DNA from: Exiguobacterium sp. s193
Lineage (GTDB): Bacteria > Bacillota > Bacilli > Exiguobacteriales > Exiguobacteriaceae
NCBI RefSeq assembly: GCF_018618755.1
Contig: NZ_JACSMR010000006.1
Span: forward strand, 1 to 64,000
Length of the DNA stretch: 64,000 nt
Direction: 5' to 3'
In this document: piece after piece, positions 31,387 to 39,966 of the stretch
Layout: each line of letters opens with the position of its first letter
Position numbering within the stretch: position 1 is the stretch's first letter
Program-made: the position numbers and the translations under genes
The notes under the pieces: model-generated
What the model was told of the DNA's origin: nothing
Seen by the model: the letters and a program-made list of their open reading frames with translations, nothing else
Databases searched by the model: none

Positions 31387-32871
31387 TTATTCGAAGAATG
31401 GTTTGTATTGGCGACGTTCATGCATAACAGATACCCACTGAACAGTTGAAAATTCTTCAAGAACCCATTCACCATTGAAGCGACCAAGACCTGAATCTTT
31501 TTCGCCACCAAACGGCATGTGTGGTTCGTCGTTGACGGACTGATCATTAATATGAATCATTCCTGTTTCAACTTGAAGCGCAAATTCTGTTGCACGTTCG
31601 ATTGAAGAGCCGTGAACCGCACCACTTAACCCGTATGGGAGTGAGTTTGCGAGTTCAAGCGCATGTTCGTCATCTTTGAACGGGATGATGACTGCGACAG
31701 GTCCGAAGATTTCGTTTTTAGCGAGTGGCATATCGTTCGTTACACCAGTCACGACTGTTGGAGCAATGACGTTTCCGTTTGCCTCACCACCGACACGAAC
31801 TGTAGCGCCTGCTGCTTTTGTTTTTTCGATTTCTTCCATAATACGGTCGACTTGCGATTGGTTAATCAATGGACCGACTTGTGTACGATCTTTTGATGGA
31901 TCACCGAACTGAAGTTCTTTAACACGAGCGACATATTTTTCGACAAACTCATCGTGAATCGATTCTGCAACGAGAATCCGGTTCGTTGACATACAAATTT
32001 GACCTTGGTGATAGAATTTACTGTAGACAGCAGATTCGACAGCACGATCGAGGTCAGCATCGTCAAGAACGACGAAGACGTTGTTACCACCGAGCTCTAA
32101 TGCAGTTTTCTTGAGATGTTTCCCGGCAAGTTCACCAATGTGGCGACCGACTTCAGTTGATCCAGTGAATGAGATCAGACGTGGAACAGGGTGTTCAACG
32201 ATTGAATCGCCGATTTCAGAACCACGACCGACGATGACGTTCAAGACACCTTTTGGAAGGCCTGCTTTTTCAAACAGACTTGCGAAGATTAAACCGCCTG
32301 AGACAGGTGTATCCGTTGCCGGTTTAACGACGACGGCATTCCCGATTGCGATCGCTGTTGCGATTGAGCGGATGGCTAAGTGGAATGGGAAGTTCCAAGG
32401 ACTGATGACGCCGATGACACCAAGTGCTTTCCGATAGATCCGGTTTTCTTTACCCGGTACGACAGATGGGCGAATTTCGCCATGCATACGGAGTGGGAAC
32501 GTTGCTGCTTCTTTAACGATCAAGACAGAAGCAAGGAATTCTCCTTCGGCTTTGATTCGTGTACTACCTGATTCTTTAATCAACCAGTCAATGATTGTTT
32601 CTTTTTCTTCATACATGACTTTCAAGAGCTGTTCAATCAGACCTTGACGTTTAAGAGCTGGTGTTTTTGCCCACTCTTTTTGAGCGATTTTTGCTGATTG
32701 GTATGCATCGTCCAAATCGTCATTGTTTGCAGCTGAAATCTCAAACAACGTTTCTCCTGTGAACGGGTTTGTATTTTTCATATTGCTGTCACTTGCGCCT
32801 TTGCGCCACTGACCATTGATGAAGATTTTTGTGAAATCAGTTTTCAGAGCGTTTTCGTTTGTCTGTTGCAT
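31387..32871 (-). CDS. Aldehyde dehydrogenase (YfmT/benzaldehyde dehydrogenase-like)
   Basis: 494 aa NAD(P)-dependent dehydrogenase. Visible: SPWNFPF, KPATDTPVSGG (cofactor Lys), FTGSTEVGRHIGE, LELGGNN (catalytic Glu), YHQGQICMSTN (catalytic Cys), NEIFGPVA and MPFGGEKDSGLGRFNG. Full length. The overall pattern resembles B. subtilis YfmT, active on aromatic aldehydes such as vanillin and benzaldehyde, but specificity is inferred. The ATG has an AGATG-type weak ribosome site. Single gene with its own terminator. Confidence 0.9.
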   Translation of the reverse strand: MQQTNENALKTDFTKIFINGQWRKGASDSNMKNTNPFTGETLFEISAANNDDLDDAYQSAKIAQKEWAKTPALKRQGLIEQLLKVMYEEKETIIDWLIKESGSTRIKAEGEFLASVLIVKEAATFPLRMHGEIRPSVVPGKENRIYRKALGVIGVISPWNFPFHLAIRSIATAIAIGNAVVVKPATDTPVSGGLIFASLFEKAGLPKGVLNVIVGRGSEIGDSIVEHPVPRLISFTGSTEVGRHIGELAGKHLKKTALELGGNNVFVVLDDADLDRAVESAVYSKFYHQGQICMSTNRILVAESIHDEFVEKYVARVKELQFGDPSKDRTQVGPLINQSQVDRIMEEIEKTKAAGATVRVGGEANGNVIAPTVVTGVTNDMPLAKNEIFGPVAVIIPFKDDEHALELANSLPYGLSGAVHGSSIERATEFALQVETGMIHINDQSVNDEPHMPFGGEKDSGLGRFNGEWVLEEFSTVQWVSVMHERRQYKPFFE

Positions 32872-33066
32872 GACTTTTTCATCTCCAATTCTTATTTGAT
32901 AACAATTAAGTTATTCACGTTATGGAAAGAAGTAAAACACAAACTGACACTTTCACAAAATAAATCGACTCGGGGATTATTGAAAGATACGTTAAATAAA
33001 GGTTTTATTATATGAGGAAACAGGAATTAAAAAATATATCGGTATATTAAGAATGGAGTTGAATTG

Positions 33067-34272
33067 ATGAAGCAATTGAAACTGATTTATCACGAAACAA
33101 ATTGGTGGTGGCCTTTGTTATATGGCTTAGGTGGTGCCTTGTTGACAGCATGTGTCCTTGCGACAGACTTATACTTTAAAAATTATTTTCCCGATGATTG
33201 GAAAACGACACTCGATTTAGGGCGAACGATTCATAGCTCCGTCTTTTCGGGATTGTTGACGATGATGACGTTTACGTTTTCGACGATTCTTGTCGTGCTG
33301 ACGACGTATTCCTCCCAGTTTTCTCCCCGGACATTACCGAACTTCATCGAAAATCGGCAGGTTCAGCACATTTTCGGGATTTTCATCGGGGCGGTTACTT
33401 ATTCGATTACGATGTTGTTTTTTGTTCGTCCGTCTTTACGGGGTAGCGTCGTGTCCTCGGCAGTCGCTGTCCTCGTCGTCTTAGTCTCGGTGATCGCATT
33501 TGTCGCGTTCATCCATATCGTCAGTCAGTCGATCCGTGTCACGACGTTACTCGATCGTTTGCATCGTGAAGGAAGTGATTTAATTGATGAACAAATCGAA
33601 GACTTAAAAGCGGAAAAACATCATGTCATATCTGATTTGCATGACGCGCTTGCATACCCGGTCCTCGCTTCAGAATCAGGTTATCTACAGCTTCTGGACT
33701 ATGGTGCGTTAACAAAGGATGGGACGAATATTCAAATCGACGTCACGATAGGGAGTTATGTAACAGAAGGACAAGTCATCGGTTCTGCTAGCGACTCAAG
33801 TGTGGAAGCGGGAATCGTCATTGGACCAACACGTTCTTCAGTACAAGATTTCACGTTTGTCATTCAAAAACTGTCTGAAGTGGGTCTGCGGGCAATCTCA
33901 CCCGGAATCAATGATCCGAACACGGCACGGCATGCGTTGCGGCAGATTGGTGATTTACTCCGCAAATTTGCTGTTTTGCCGAATGGCAGCTTACTGATTG
34001 CCGGAGAAGGTTCCGTAATCGTCAAGCGTGTGACGTACTCCGAATTGTTGTACGAAACATTTTATCAACTGCGGTACTACGGAAAAGATGATATATCAGT
34101 TCTTGCGACGATGCTTGAAGCACTTGAAAGTACAAAGCGGAACGCCTTATCTGAACACCGGGCGACGATCCAAGCATTTATTCCGTTTGTTTGTTCGGAA
34201 GTCGATTGGTCTGCTATGAACGAATGGGATCGGACCCACCTTGAGAAAACCCTTCAAAAAGCACTGGCGTGA
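33067..34272 (+). CDS. DUF2254 family membrane protein
   Basis: 401 aa. Four helices in the first 165 residues (WWWPLLYGLGGALLTACVLATDLY, VFSGLLTMMTFTFSTILVVL and two more), then a cytoplasmic domain. TYSSQFSPRTLPNFIENRQVQHIFGIFIGAVTYS and the late SEVGLRAISPGINDPNTARHAL are DUF2254 hallmarks. Function is unknown. GGAG 8 bases before ATG 33067 decides the start over the TTG one codon earlier. TTGAAA upstream could be the -35. It is followed 62 bases later by a DUF456 gene in the same direction, possibly one operon. Confidence 0.85.
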   Translation: MKQLKLIYHETNWWWPLLYGLGGALLTACVLATDLYFKNYFPDDWKTTLDLGRTIHSSVFSGLLTMMTFTFSTILVVLTTYSSQFSPRTLPNFIENRQVQHIFGIFIGAVTYSITMLFFVRPSLRGSVVSSAVAVLVVLVSVIAFVAFIHIVSQSIRVTTLLDRLHREGSDLIDEQIEDLKAEKHHVISDLHDALAYPVLASESGYLQLLDYGALTKDGTNIQIDVTIGSYVTEGQVIGSASDSSVEAGIVIGPTRSSVQDFTFVIQKLSEVGLRAISPGINDPNTARHALRQIGDLLRKFAVLPNGSLLIAGEGSVIVKRVTYSELLYETFYQLRYYGKDDISVLATMLEALESTKRNALSEHRATIQAFIPFVCSEVDWSAMNEWDRTHLEKTLQKALA

Positions 34273-34334
34273 AACTTAAACGGTTTAATGCACGTAAGTA
34301 GAGGAGGAGAAAAGAAAGAAAGTAGGAGATAGAG

Positions 34335-34817
34335 ATGACGGTTTTACTGTGGGTACTGATTGCAATCTGTTTTATCGCTAGTTTTGTAGGACTTGTCTAT
34401 CCGATTATCCCAAGTGCGCCACTGTTGATCATCGGCTTTTTGATTTATGGTTTTGGTTTTGGCTTTACAGAGCTGACCGTTAGTTTTTGGGTCATTCAGT
34501 CCGTCTTCATCATCTTATTATTTACACTGGACTATTTGGTCAGTTCCTATACGGTTGATCGTCGAGGCGGATCCCGCGCGGCTAAAATTGCGACGACAAT
34601 TGGATTAATTGCAGGACCGTTCATTATTCCTGGTGTCGGCCTATTGATCTTCCCGTTTGTGTTTGCAATTTTGACCGAAAAAATCATCAGTAAAAAAACG
34701 TGGAATGAAGCGATGTCGATTGGGATTGGAACCGTATTAGGTATTCTCTCGAGCGCGCTGTTAAAAGGAATCGCGATGCTCTTGATGATCATTGTCTTTA
34801 TCTTATATATCGTGTGA
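34335..34817 (+). CDS. DUF456 domain membrane protein
   Basis: 160 aa, about five helices with a Gly-rich core (TTIGLIAGPFIIPGVGLLIFPFVFAILTEKI). The Gly/Pro-rich hairpins and the charged YTVDRRGGSRAAK loop are typical of DUF456. Function unknown. Start ATG after GTAGGAGATAGAG. Follows the DUF2254 gene and precedes a CorC-type transporter. Confidence 0.82.
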   Translation: MTVLLWVLIAICFIASFVGLVYPIIPSAPLLIIGFLIYGFGFGFTELTVSFWVIQSVFIILLFTLDYLVSSYTVDRRGGSRAAKIATTIGLIAGPFIIPGVGLLIFPFVFAILTEKIISKKTWNEAMSIGIGTVLGILSSALLKGIAMLLMIIVFILYIV

Positions 34818-34840
34818 ATGAAAAGAAGAATCACTTCAAG

Positions 34841-34971
34841 TACACATTTCGCGACAGTTCCGTTATAGTATGAATATGAAAAAGAGGAGAAGCTTGTTTT
34901 TTAAAAGCTTCTTTTCTATGCAGAAGCTCTCAGGTGAGCTTAATTAAATGGAGGTGAATCCCCTTCTCTCG
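34841..34971 (+). promoter_or_regulatory. Promoter and hairpin-rich leader of the CorC-type gene
   Basis: TACACA (34841), 17-base spacer, TATAGT (34864). The leader then has GAAGCTT/AAGCTTC followed by TTTTC (34889-34914), AAGCTCTCAGGTGAGCTT (34924-34941, which holds the ribosome site in its loop) and CCCC/GGGG (34960-34974). The first looks like a weak terminator. It does not match the M-box (Mg) consensus. Confidence 0.4.
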
Positions 34972-36339
34972 GGGAAACGATTGGACAGTACACATGCAAT
35001 GGAGACATTCGACACAACAACGATTATTATTAGGCTACTCATTATTGGATTATTAATTGTGTTGACGGCATTTTTCGTCGCGGCAGAGTTTTCGGTCGTA
35101 AAAATGCGTATGTCTCGAATCGATCAATTGATTACAGAAGGTAACAAAACAGCCGTTACCGCTAAAAAGTTATTAGAGAATCTTGATTATTACCTGTCAG
35201 CTTGTCAACTCGGAATCACCGTGACAGCGCTTGGTTTAGGATGGCTCGGAGAGTCGACGGTCGGTGCGATTTTAGCAATGCTCTTTAAAGAGATTGCTTT
35301 ACCGGACTCTGTCTCGACAATCGTGTCATTCGTCTTAGCCTTTTCAATCGTAACATTCCTTCACGTCGTTTTAGGAGAGCTGGCACCGAAGTCGCTTGCG
35401 ATCCAAAAAACAGAAGCGATTACGATGTTACTCGCACCTCCACTCTATTGGTTCGGTCAAATCATGAAGCCGTTTATCTGGATTTTAAACGGATCAGCAC
35501 GAGTTTTCCTCCGCTTGTTTGGGGTCGAGCCAGTCGGTCATGAAGAGGCACACTCGGAAGAAGAGATTAAAATCATCATGACACAAAGTTATAAGAGTGG
35601 TGAAATCAATCAGACGGAACTGTCGTACATGCAAAACATTTTTTCGTTTGATGAACGGATTGCAAAAGACATCATGTTACCACGGACGGATTTGATCACA
35701 ATTTCGAATGATGCATCGATGGATGAAATCATTTCGCTTGTCGAAGAGTACCAATTCACGCGTTACCCGGTCGCAGAAGAAGGGGACAAGGATAAAATTC
35801 TTGGTTTCATCAATGCGAAACAACTCTTCACTGACCACATGGCGAACAAAGGAAAAGCATTGAGCTATTACATCCATAACTTGCCGATCGTCTCAGAGTA
35901 TTCACCTTTGCAAGATGCGATGTTGAAAATGCAAGTGGAACGGACACCAATGGCTCTAGTCATTGATGAGTACGGTGGAACAGCGGGTGTCATTACGATG
36001 GAAGATATCTTAGAAGAAATCGTCGGGGAAATCCGTGATGAATTCGATAAAGATGAAAAAGCAGATATCGAACAAATTCATGAACGTCTTTACCGGATTT
36101 CTGGGCGTGTGTTAATTGACGATTTGAATGAGCGGTTCAATCTCGGAATCGAAGAAGAGGATATCGATACGATTGGTGGTTGGGTCATGGCACAAGATAC
36201 AGAAGTATCGAGTGGTCAGGAATTCCGTTATGAAGACTTTACCGTCAAAGTGATGGAAGTCGATAATCATCAAGTGAAATCGATTTATCTCCAATTGCCC
36301 GAAAAAGAGATCACTGCAACAGAAGAAGAAGTAATGTAA
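34948..36339 (+). CDS. HlyC/CorC-family transporter (CNNM, CBS pair, CorC domains)
   Basis: 463 aa. N-terminal CNNM membrane domain (about residues 25-215) with four hydrophobic segments and LGELAPKSLAIQKTE. A CBS pair follows (about 225-350; MLPRTDLITISNDASMDEIISLVEEYQFTRYPV). MALVIDEYGGTAGVITMEDILEEIVGEIRDEFD leads into the CorC_HlyC domain (about 370-455). Bacillus members (MpfA type) export magnesium. The ATG at 34948 has AGGTGA 10 bases upstream; inner starts near 34981 or 35001 lack good sites. The leader is hairpin-rich. Confidence 0.88.
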   Translation: MEVNPLLSGKRLDSTHAMETFDTTTIIIRLLIIGLLIVLTAFFVAAEFSVVKMRMSRIDQLITEGNKTAVTAKKLLENLDYYLSACQLGITVTALGLGWLGESTVGAILAMLFKEIALPDSVSTIVSFVLAFSIVTFLHVVLGELAPKSLAIQKTEAITMLLAPPLYWFGQIMKPFIWILNGSARVFLRLFGVEPVGHEEAHSEEEIKIIMTQSYKSGEINQTELSYMQNIFSFDERIAKDIMLPRTDLITISNDASMDEIISLVEEYQFTRYPVAEEGDKDKILGFINAKQLFTDHMANKGKALSYYIHNLPIVSEYSPLQDAMLKMQVERTPMALVIDEYGGTAGVITMEDILEEIVGEIRDEFDKDEKADIEQIHERLYRISGRVLIDDLNERFNLGIEEEDIDTIGGWVMAQDTEVSSGQEFRYEDFTVKVMEVDNHQVKSIYLQLPEKEITATEEEVM

Positions 36340-36378
36340 AAAAAGCAAGGCGCCGATAAGGTGTCCTTGCTTTTTTTG
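36338..36378 (+). terminator. Terminator of the CorC-type gene
   Basis: AAAAGCAAGG pairs with CCTTGCTTTT, followed by T residues. Confidence 0.8.
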
Positions 36379-36415
36379 TCGAAAACTAATTTAAGAATTG
36401 TTTATTCTCTAGCAG

Positions 36416-36431
36416 ACAGTGGTATTACTGT
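36416..36431 (+). promoter_or_regulatory. Operator-like dyad upstream of ohr
   Basis: ACAGT-GGTATT-ACTGT overlaps a possible extended -10 (TGGTATTAC) with TTGTTT (36398) as candidate -35. A thiol-based repressor of the OhrR type is expected for this gene, but the site does not match the known OhrR box. Confidence 0.35.
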
Positions 36432-36481
36432 TTATGTGGCAAAAAAAGTTACTCAAACCAGAGGAAAAGGGGTTCTATTTC

Positions 36482-36922
36482 ATGACTAAAACAATTCTTA
36501 CTTCACGCGCGGCGGCAGTAGGTGGCCGTGACGGAAAAGTCTCTTCTGACGATAACGTCATCAACTTAGATTTAGTAATGCCTGGTACGAAAGGCAAAGA
36601 AGATATTCCAACATCAAATCCAGAGCAACTGTTCGCAGCAGGATATGCGGCATGTTTCGATGGTGCATATAACTTAATGGCACGCCAAGCGAAAAAACGT
36701 GTCGAAACACGGACGAACTCAGAAGTTAGTCTTTTACAAGACGAAGCAGATAACGGCGTTAAAATCGCAGCGAAACTCGTTGTAGAAGTCGTTGGTGTCT
36801 CGCAAGAAGAAGCAGAAGAGTTGCTTGAAAAAGCACACGGATTCTGCCCATATTCTAAAGCAACACGCGGCAACATCGATGTCGATTTATCTGTTAAAGT
36901 AGTCGACGCACTTAGCGAATAA
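36482..36922 (+). CDS. ohr: Organic hydroperoxide resistance protein Ohr
   Basis: 146 aa OsmC/Ohr-family thiol peroxidase that reduces organic hydroperoxides. Peroxidatic Cys58 lies in GYAACFDGAY and resolving Cys122 in HGFCPYSKATRGN, both at the canonical positions. The start at 36482 (MTKTILTSRA) follows AAAAGGGG by 9 bases; 21 codons of extra frame upstream are not supported. A small unknown gene begins 25 bases downstream. Confidence 0.93.
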   Translation: MTKTILTSRAAAVGGRDGKVSSDDNVINLDLVMPGTKGKEDIPTSNPEQLFAAGYAACFDGAYNLMARQAKKRVETRTNSEVSLLQDEADNGVKIAAKLVVEVVGVSQEEAEELLEKAHGFCPYSKATRGNIDVDLSVKVVDALSE

Positions 36923-36947
36923 GCTTTCGCAGCGGAGGGATTCAACA

Positions 36948-37115
36948 ATGGCAAATGAAACGGATCGTTCACGTGAGTTATTAGAGAATGAACGGAAGCG
37001 TCTGACGGAACAAGAACGTGAATTATCGCCGGAACAGCAAGAAGAGGTGCTGAAAGGCAAGGAACAAATGCCGGATGATCCAGCTATAGCAAGAGATCGG
37101 GAACAAGATAACTGA
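36948..37115 (+). CDS. Small highly charged protein of unknown function
   Basis: 55 aa, about half Glu, Arg, Lys, Asp and Gln (for example ERKRLTEQERELSPEQQEEV). It has no membrane helix or Cys and is probably helical or disordered. A strong GGAGG lies 9 bases before the ATG, and it is placed 25 bases after ohr and 26 before a DJ-1/PfpI gene, all on the same strand, so it is probably translated in a stress-related operon. No family recognised. Confidence 0.7.
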   Translation: MANETDRSRELLENERKRLTEQERELSPEQQEEVLKGKEQMPDDPAIARDREQDN

Positions 37116-37141
37116 TTTTCATAACTTGGGGGATGATTTTA

Positions 37142-37654
37142 ATGGGTAAAAAAGTAGCAGTTGTACTCGCGGACCACTTTGAAGATGTCGAGTTCACAGG
37201 ACCAGTCGACGCATTAAAAGAGGCAGGTCATGAAGTGACGGTCATCGGTTCGGAAAAAGGCGCAGAACTCGTTGGTAAACAAGAAGAAGCAAAAGTCACA
37301 GTTGATGTAACGATTGATCAAACATCGCCGGCAGACTATGATGCGCTGTTGATTCCAGGCGGATTCTCACCAGATTTATTACGTGAAGACGACCGTTTCG
37401 TCTCTTTCGTAGAAGAGTTCGATATGTCGAAAAAACCGGTCTTTGCGATTTGTCATGGTCCACAATTGATGATTAACGCTAAAATCGTTAAGGGACGCAA
37501 GATGACAGGATACAAATCAATCCGGGTCGATTTAGAGAATGCTGGGGTTGATTTCGAAGACACGGAAGTCGTCGTCGATGATAACTTCGTCTCAAGTCGC
37601 CAACCAGACGATATTCCGGCGTTTAACCGTGAAATGTTAGCGAAGCTGGCATAA
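37142..37654 (+). CDS. DJ-1/PfpI family protein (YfkM/general stress protein 18-like)
   Basis: 170 aa class-I glutamine-amidotransferase-like fold. Nucleophile Cys104 in FAICHGPQLM, the elbow Glu in FEDVEF and IPGGFSPD are all present. Relatives include PfpI/YhbO and YfkM, assigned as protease, deglycase or chaperone; the true activity is debated. GGGGG is 9 bases before ATG 37142, while the ATG three codons earlier directly touches that site. Downstream of ohr and a small charged protein, consistent with stress protection. Confidence 0.88.
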   Translation: MGKKVAVVLADHFEDVEFTGPVDALKEAGHEVTVIGSEKGAELVGKQEEAKVTVDVTIDQTSPADYDALLIPGGFSPDLLREDDRFVSFVEEFDMSKKPVFAICHGPQLMINAKIVKGRKMTGYKSIRVDLENAGVDFEDTEVVVDDNFVSSRQPDDIPAFNREMLAKLA

Positions 37655-37668
37655 AGTAAATAACCATA

Positions 37669-37704
37669 AGAAATCCCCTTCATGCGTCATGAAGGGGATT
37701 TCTT
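37669..37704. terminator. Bidirectional terminator
   Basis: AAGAAATCCCCTTCATG pairs with CATGAAGGGGATTTCTT between the PfpI gene and the convergent epimerase gene. Confidence 0.85.
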
Positions 37705-37707
37705 ATG

Positions 37708-38115
37708 TTATTCGTCTGGATAATCACAAAGTTCTGTGATGACACCATGTGAATGTCTTGGATTCATATAAATCAAACGACGGCCAAAAGGAGTTGTCCG
37801 ATACGTATCTTCGAGAAACGTAAGACCTTTCTCTTTTGCCTCACGAATTGCTTGATCTAAATCAGCGACACGGTAAGCAATATGGTGTACTCCTTTTCCA
37901 CGTTGCTTCAAAAACCGGGCAATCGGGCTATCTGCACTCGTTGGTGTCAGTAGCTCAATATGCGCATCCTCGAACTCGATGACAGCGATGTTCGAAGCTA
38001 CACCAGGAGCTGGGTTTGAATATTCACGGACTAACTGTCCGCCTAACACGGTTGTATAAAAAGCAATCGCTTCTTGCATATCACGGACGGCAATTCCTGT
38101 ATGGTCGAGTTGCAT
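37708..38115 (-). CDS. mce: Methylmalonyl-CoA epimerase / VOC-family protein
   Basis: 135 aa, two beta-alpha-beta-beta-beta modules of the vicinal-oxygen-chelate fold. LDHTGIAVRDMQEAIAFYTTVLGG, IELLTPTSADSPIARFLKQRGKGVHHIAYRVADLDQAI and the C-terminal HGVITELCD contain the metal ligands (His4, Glu, His, Glu) expected for methylmalonyl-CoA epimerase, which interconverts the R and S forms. No mutase gene is nearby. Other VOC activities are possible, but the match to MCE is close. GGAGGG precedes the ATG. Confidence 0.87.
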   Translation of the reverse strand: MQLDHTGIAVRDMQEAIAFYTTVLGGQLVREYSNPAPGVASNIAVIEFEDAHIELLTPTSADSPIARFLKQRGKGVHHIAYRVADLDQAIREAKEKGLTFLEDTYRTTPFGRRLIYMNPRHSHGVITELCDYPDE

Positions 38116-38352
38116 AACAATCCCTCCTTCTCCTATACTAGTGTGACAAAACTTCGATTAAGGTGCAACGAATAGCCTCATTACATACAAACTTAACGAA
38201 CTTATTTAAAATGAAATCTCCCTGAAATATAATAGAGGCAAAATGAATGCTATAATCAAAAACGTTCTTACAATTTTTAAACATTATAATGAAATTTAAA
38301 TAAATGATTCATTTAACCCGATAAAACTATACAGAAAAAGAGGGATTACTAC

Positions 38353-39759
38353 ATGAAAAAAACGTTCGCGTCGCTCATCGTTTCCGCACTTGTCCTTTCA
38401 TCAACTCCTCACTTTGCTTTAGCAGATGATTTAAGTGATCAAAAAGCCAAAAACGAACAAAAGCAACAAGAAAACCAAAATACACAAAAAAATCTCGAGT
38501 CTTCTGTTAATCACGAAGGTGAGAAAATTTCGAAGACACAACAAGAAGTGAATCGTTTAGACGAGGCATTAAATGAAAAAATGTTTGCGGTCGAAGCCAA
38601 AGACCGTCAAATCAAGGCGACAGAAGCTGAAATCGTTGAACTCGGTAAACAAATCGAGAAATACAAAGCAAAATTAAAACGCCAAGAAGCCTTGTTAGGT
38701 GACCGTTTACGTGTCATGCAGGAAAACGATGGCAACTCAATCAAATGGGAAGAAGTCATCTTCGGTTCAAAAGATGTCGGAGATCTCGTTAGTCGTGTGT
38801 TAGCTGGAAAATCAATTTCGCAGCAAGATGATAAAATGATTACTGATTACCGCAATACACAAAAAAAATTAGCAAATGCTCAACAAGAGTTAAAAGATAA
38901 AAAAGTAAAACTTGTGACAGAGAAAAAAGAATTAAAACGTCAGCAAGCAGAACTTGAACAACAAATCACTGCACGAAATAAACGAATCAAAGAATTGAAG
39001 AAACAAAAAAAGAAATTTGAAACACAGTTGATGGATGCAAAAGAAGTCCAACAAATTTTGATTGCGCAAGAAAAAGCAATTGCGGCAGAAAAAGCAGCGC
39101 GTGAACGTGAAGCACGAATTGAGAAAGAACGTAAAGCACAAGAAGCACGAGAAGCAAAAGCACGTGCAGAAGCACAAGCGGCGCAAGCAGCAGCTGATCA
39201 GGCAGCAGCAGAAAAAGCGGCAGCTGAGCAAGCAGCACGTCAAAAAGCAACAAAACAATCAACATCAACGCCACCAGCGCCAGCACCAGTAGCGCCTAAG
39301 CCGGCACCCGCAGAACCAAAACCAGCGCCAGCACCAGCTGCATCATCAGCATTATTCATTCATCCGACGAGTGGAGCCATCACACAAGGCTATGGTTCAG
39401 CAAGTGGTGAAAATGGATATGCCTTCCATAATGGAATCGATTTTGGTGCACCAGTCGGAACACCAATCGTGGCAGCTGCAACCGGAACGGTCATTACAGC
39501 TTCAAGCAGTGGTCCTTACGGAAACCATGTCATGATCGCACACCAATTAAATGGAAAAACATACACAACAGTTTATGCACACATGAGTTCATTAAATGCA
39601 CGCGCAGGACAACGTGTCAGCCAAGGACAACAAATCGGTGCCCTTGGTAGTACAGGTAACTCAACAGGCCCGCACCTTCACTTTGAAATTCATGTAGGTG
39701 GATATGTCTATAGTGGAACGGGTCCGGCGAACAGTGTCAACCCGATGTCAATGTTATGA
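38353..39759 (+). CDS. Secreted M23 peptidase with coiled-coil domain (EnvC/CwlO-like), paralogue 1
   Basis: 468 aa. Signal peptide (residues 1-24, ALA cleavage), then about 240 residues of coiled coil, an Ala/Glu/Lys-rich helix and a Pro/Ala-rich linker (PAPAPVAPKPAPAEPKPAPA). A C-terminal LytM/M23 domain (about 350-468) keeps the zinc ligands HNGIDFG (His, Asp) and PHLHFE (His). It should cut peptidoglycan cross-bridges, or activate an amidase, outside the cell; the coiled coil likely docks to FtsEX or a similar regulator. The segment EALLGDRLRVMQENDGNSIK is shared with the gene downstream. The -10 region TGCTATAAT (38248-38256) also recurs before the paralogue. Confidence 0.9.
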   Translation: MKKTFASLIVSALVLSSTPHFALADDLSDQKAKNEQKQQENQNTQKNLESSVNHEGEKISKTQQEVNRLDEALNEKMFAVEAKDRQIKATEAEIVELGKQIEKYKAKLKRQEALLGDRLRVMQENDGNSIKWEEVIFGSKDVGDLVSRVLAGKSISQQDDKMITDYRNTQKKLANAQQELKDKKVKLVTEKKELKRQQAELEQQITARNKRIKELKKQKKKFETQLMDAKEVQQILIAQEKAIAAEKAAREREARIEKERKAQEAREAKARAEAQAAQAAADQAAAEKAAAEQAARQKATKQSTSTPPAPAPVAPKPAPAEPKPAPAPAASSALFIHPTSGAITQGYGSASGENGYAFHNGIDFGAPVGTPIVAAATGTVITASSSGPYGNHVMIAHQLNGKTYTTVYAHMSSLNARAGQRVSQGQQIGALGSTGNSTGPHLHFEIHVGGYVYSGTGPANSVNPMSML

Positions 39760-39767
39760 TAAAAAAG

Positions 39768-39799
39768 GAGAATCTCTACAGTGTAGAGGTTCTTTTTTT
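39768..39799 (+). terminator. Terminator between the M23 paralogues
   Basis: AGAATCTCTACA pairs with TGTAGAGGTTCT, followed by T residues, so the second gene needs its own promoter (TGCTATAAT at 39886-39894). Confidence 0.85.
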
Positions 39800-39966
39800 G
39801 TGGAATCACTAATCATTTTCCTGATATATTACAGAAAAACGTTTTCATTTGAAATGAAAATGAAATTTTACTGAAACTATTACGGTGCTATAATCAATTT
39901 CAGATAGTTTGACTGTGAAATAGAACCTAAAAAAATTAAATTTATACATAAGTGAGGAGCGCATAT

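Noticed and set aside
34921-34980. M-box magnesium riboswitch before the CorC-type gene
   Set aside because: Only AGGTGAGCT recalls the M-box opening; the required downstream helices and conserved loops are absent, and the leader is too short.
36416-36431. OhrR box before ohr
   Set aside because: The dyad ACAGT-N6-ACTGT does not match the known OhrR operator, so only an unnamed operator is claimed.
38220-38352. WalR boxes before the M23 genes
   Set aside because: Only single half-sites or wrongly spaced ATTACA/TTTACT motifs were found, unlike the complete box before the deacetylase gene.
38932-39286. Long antisense frames rich in Cys, Phe and Leu inside the first M23 gene
   Set aside because: Mirror images of the Lys/Glu/Gln/Ala-rich coiled coil on the coding strand; no ribosome sites.
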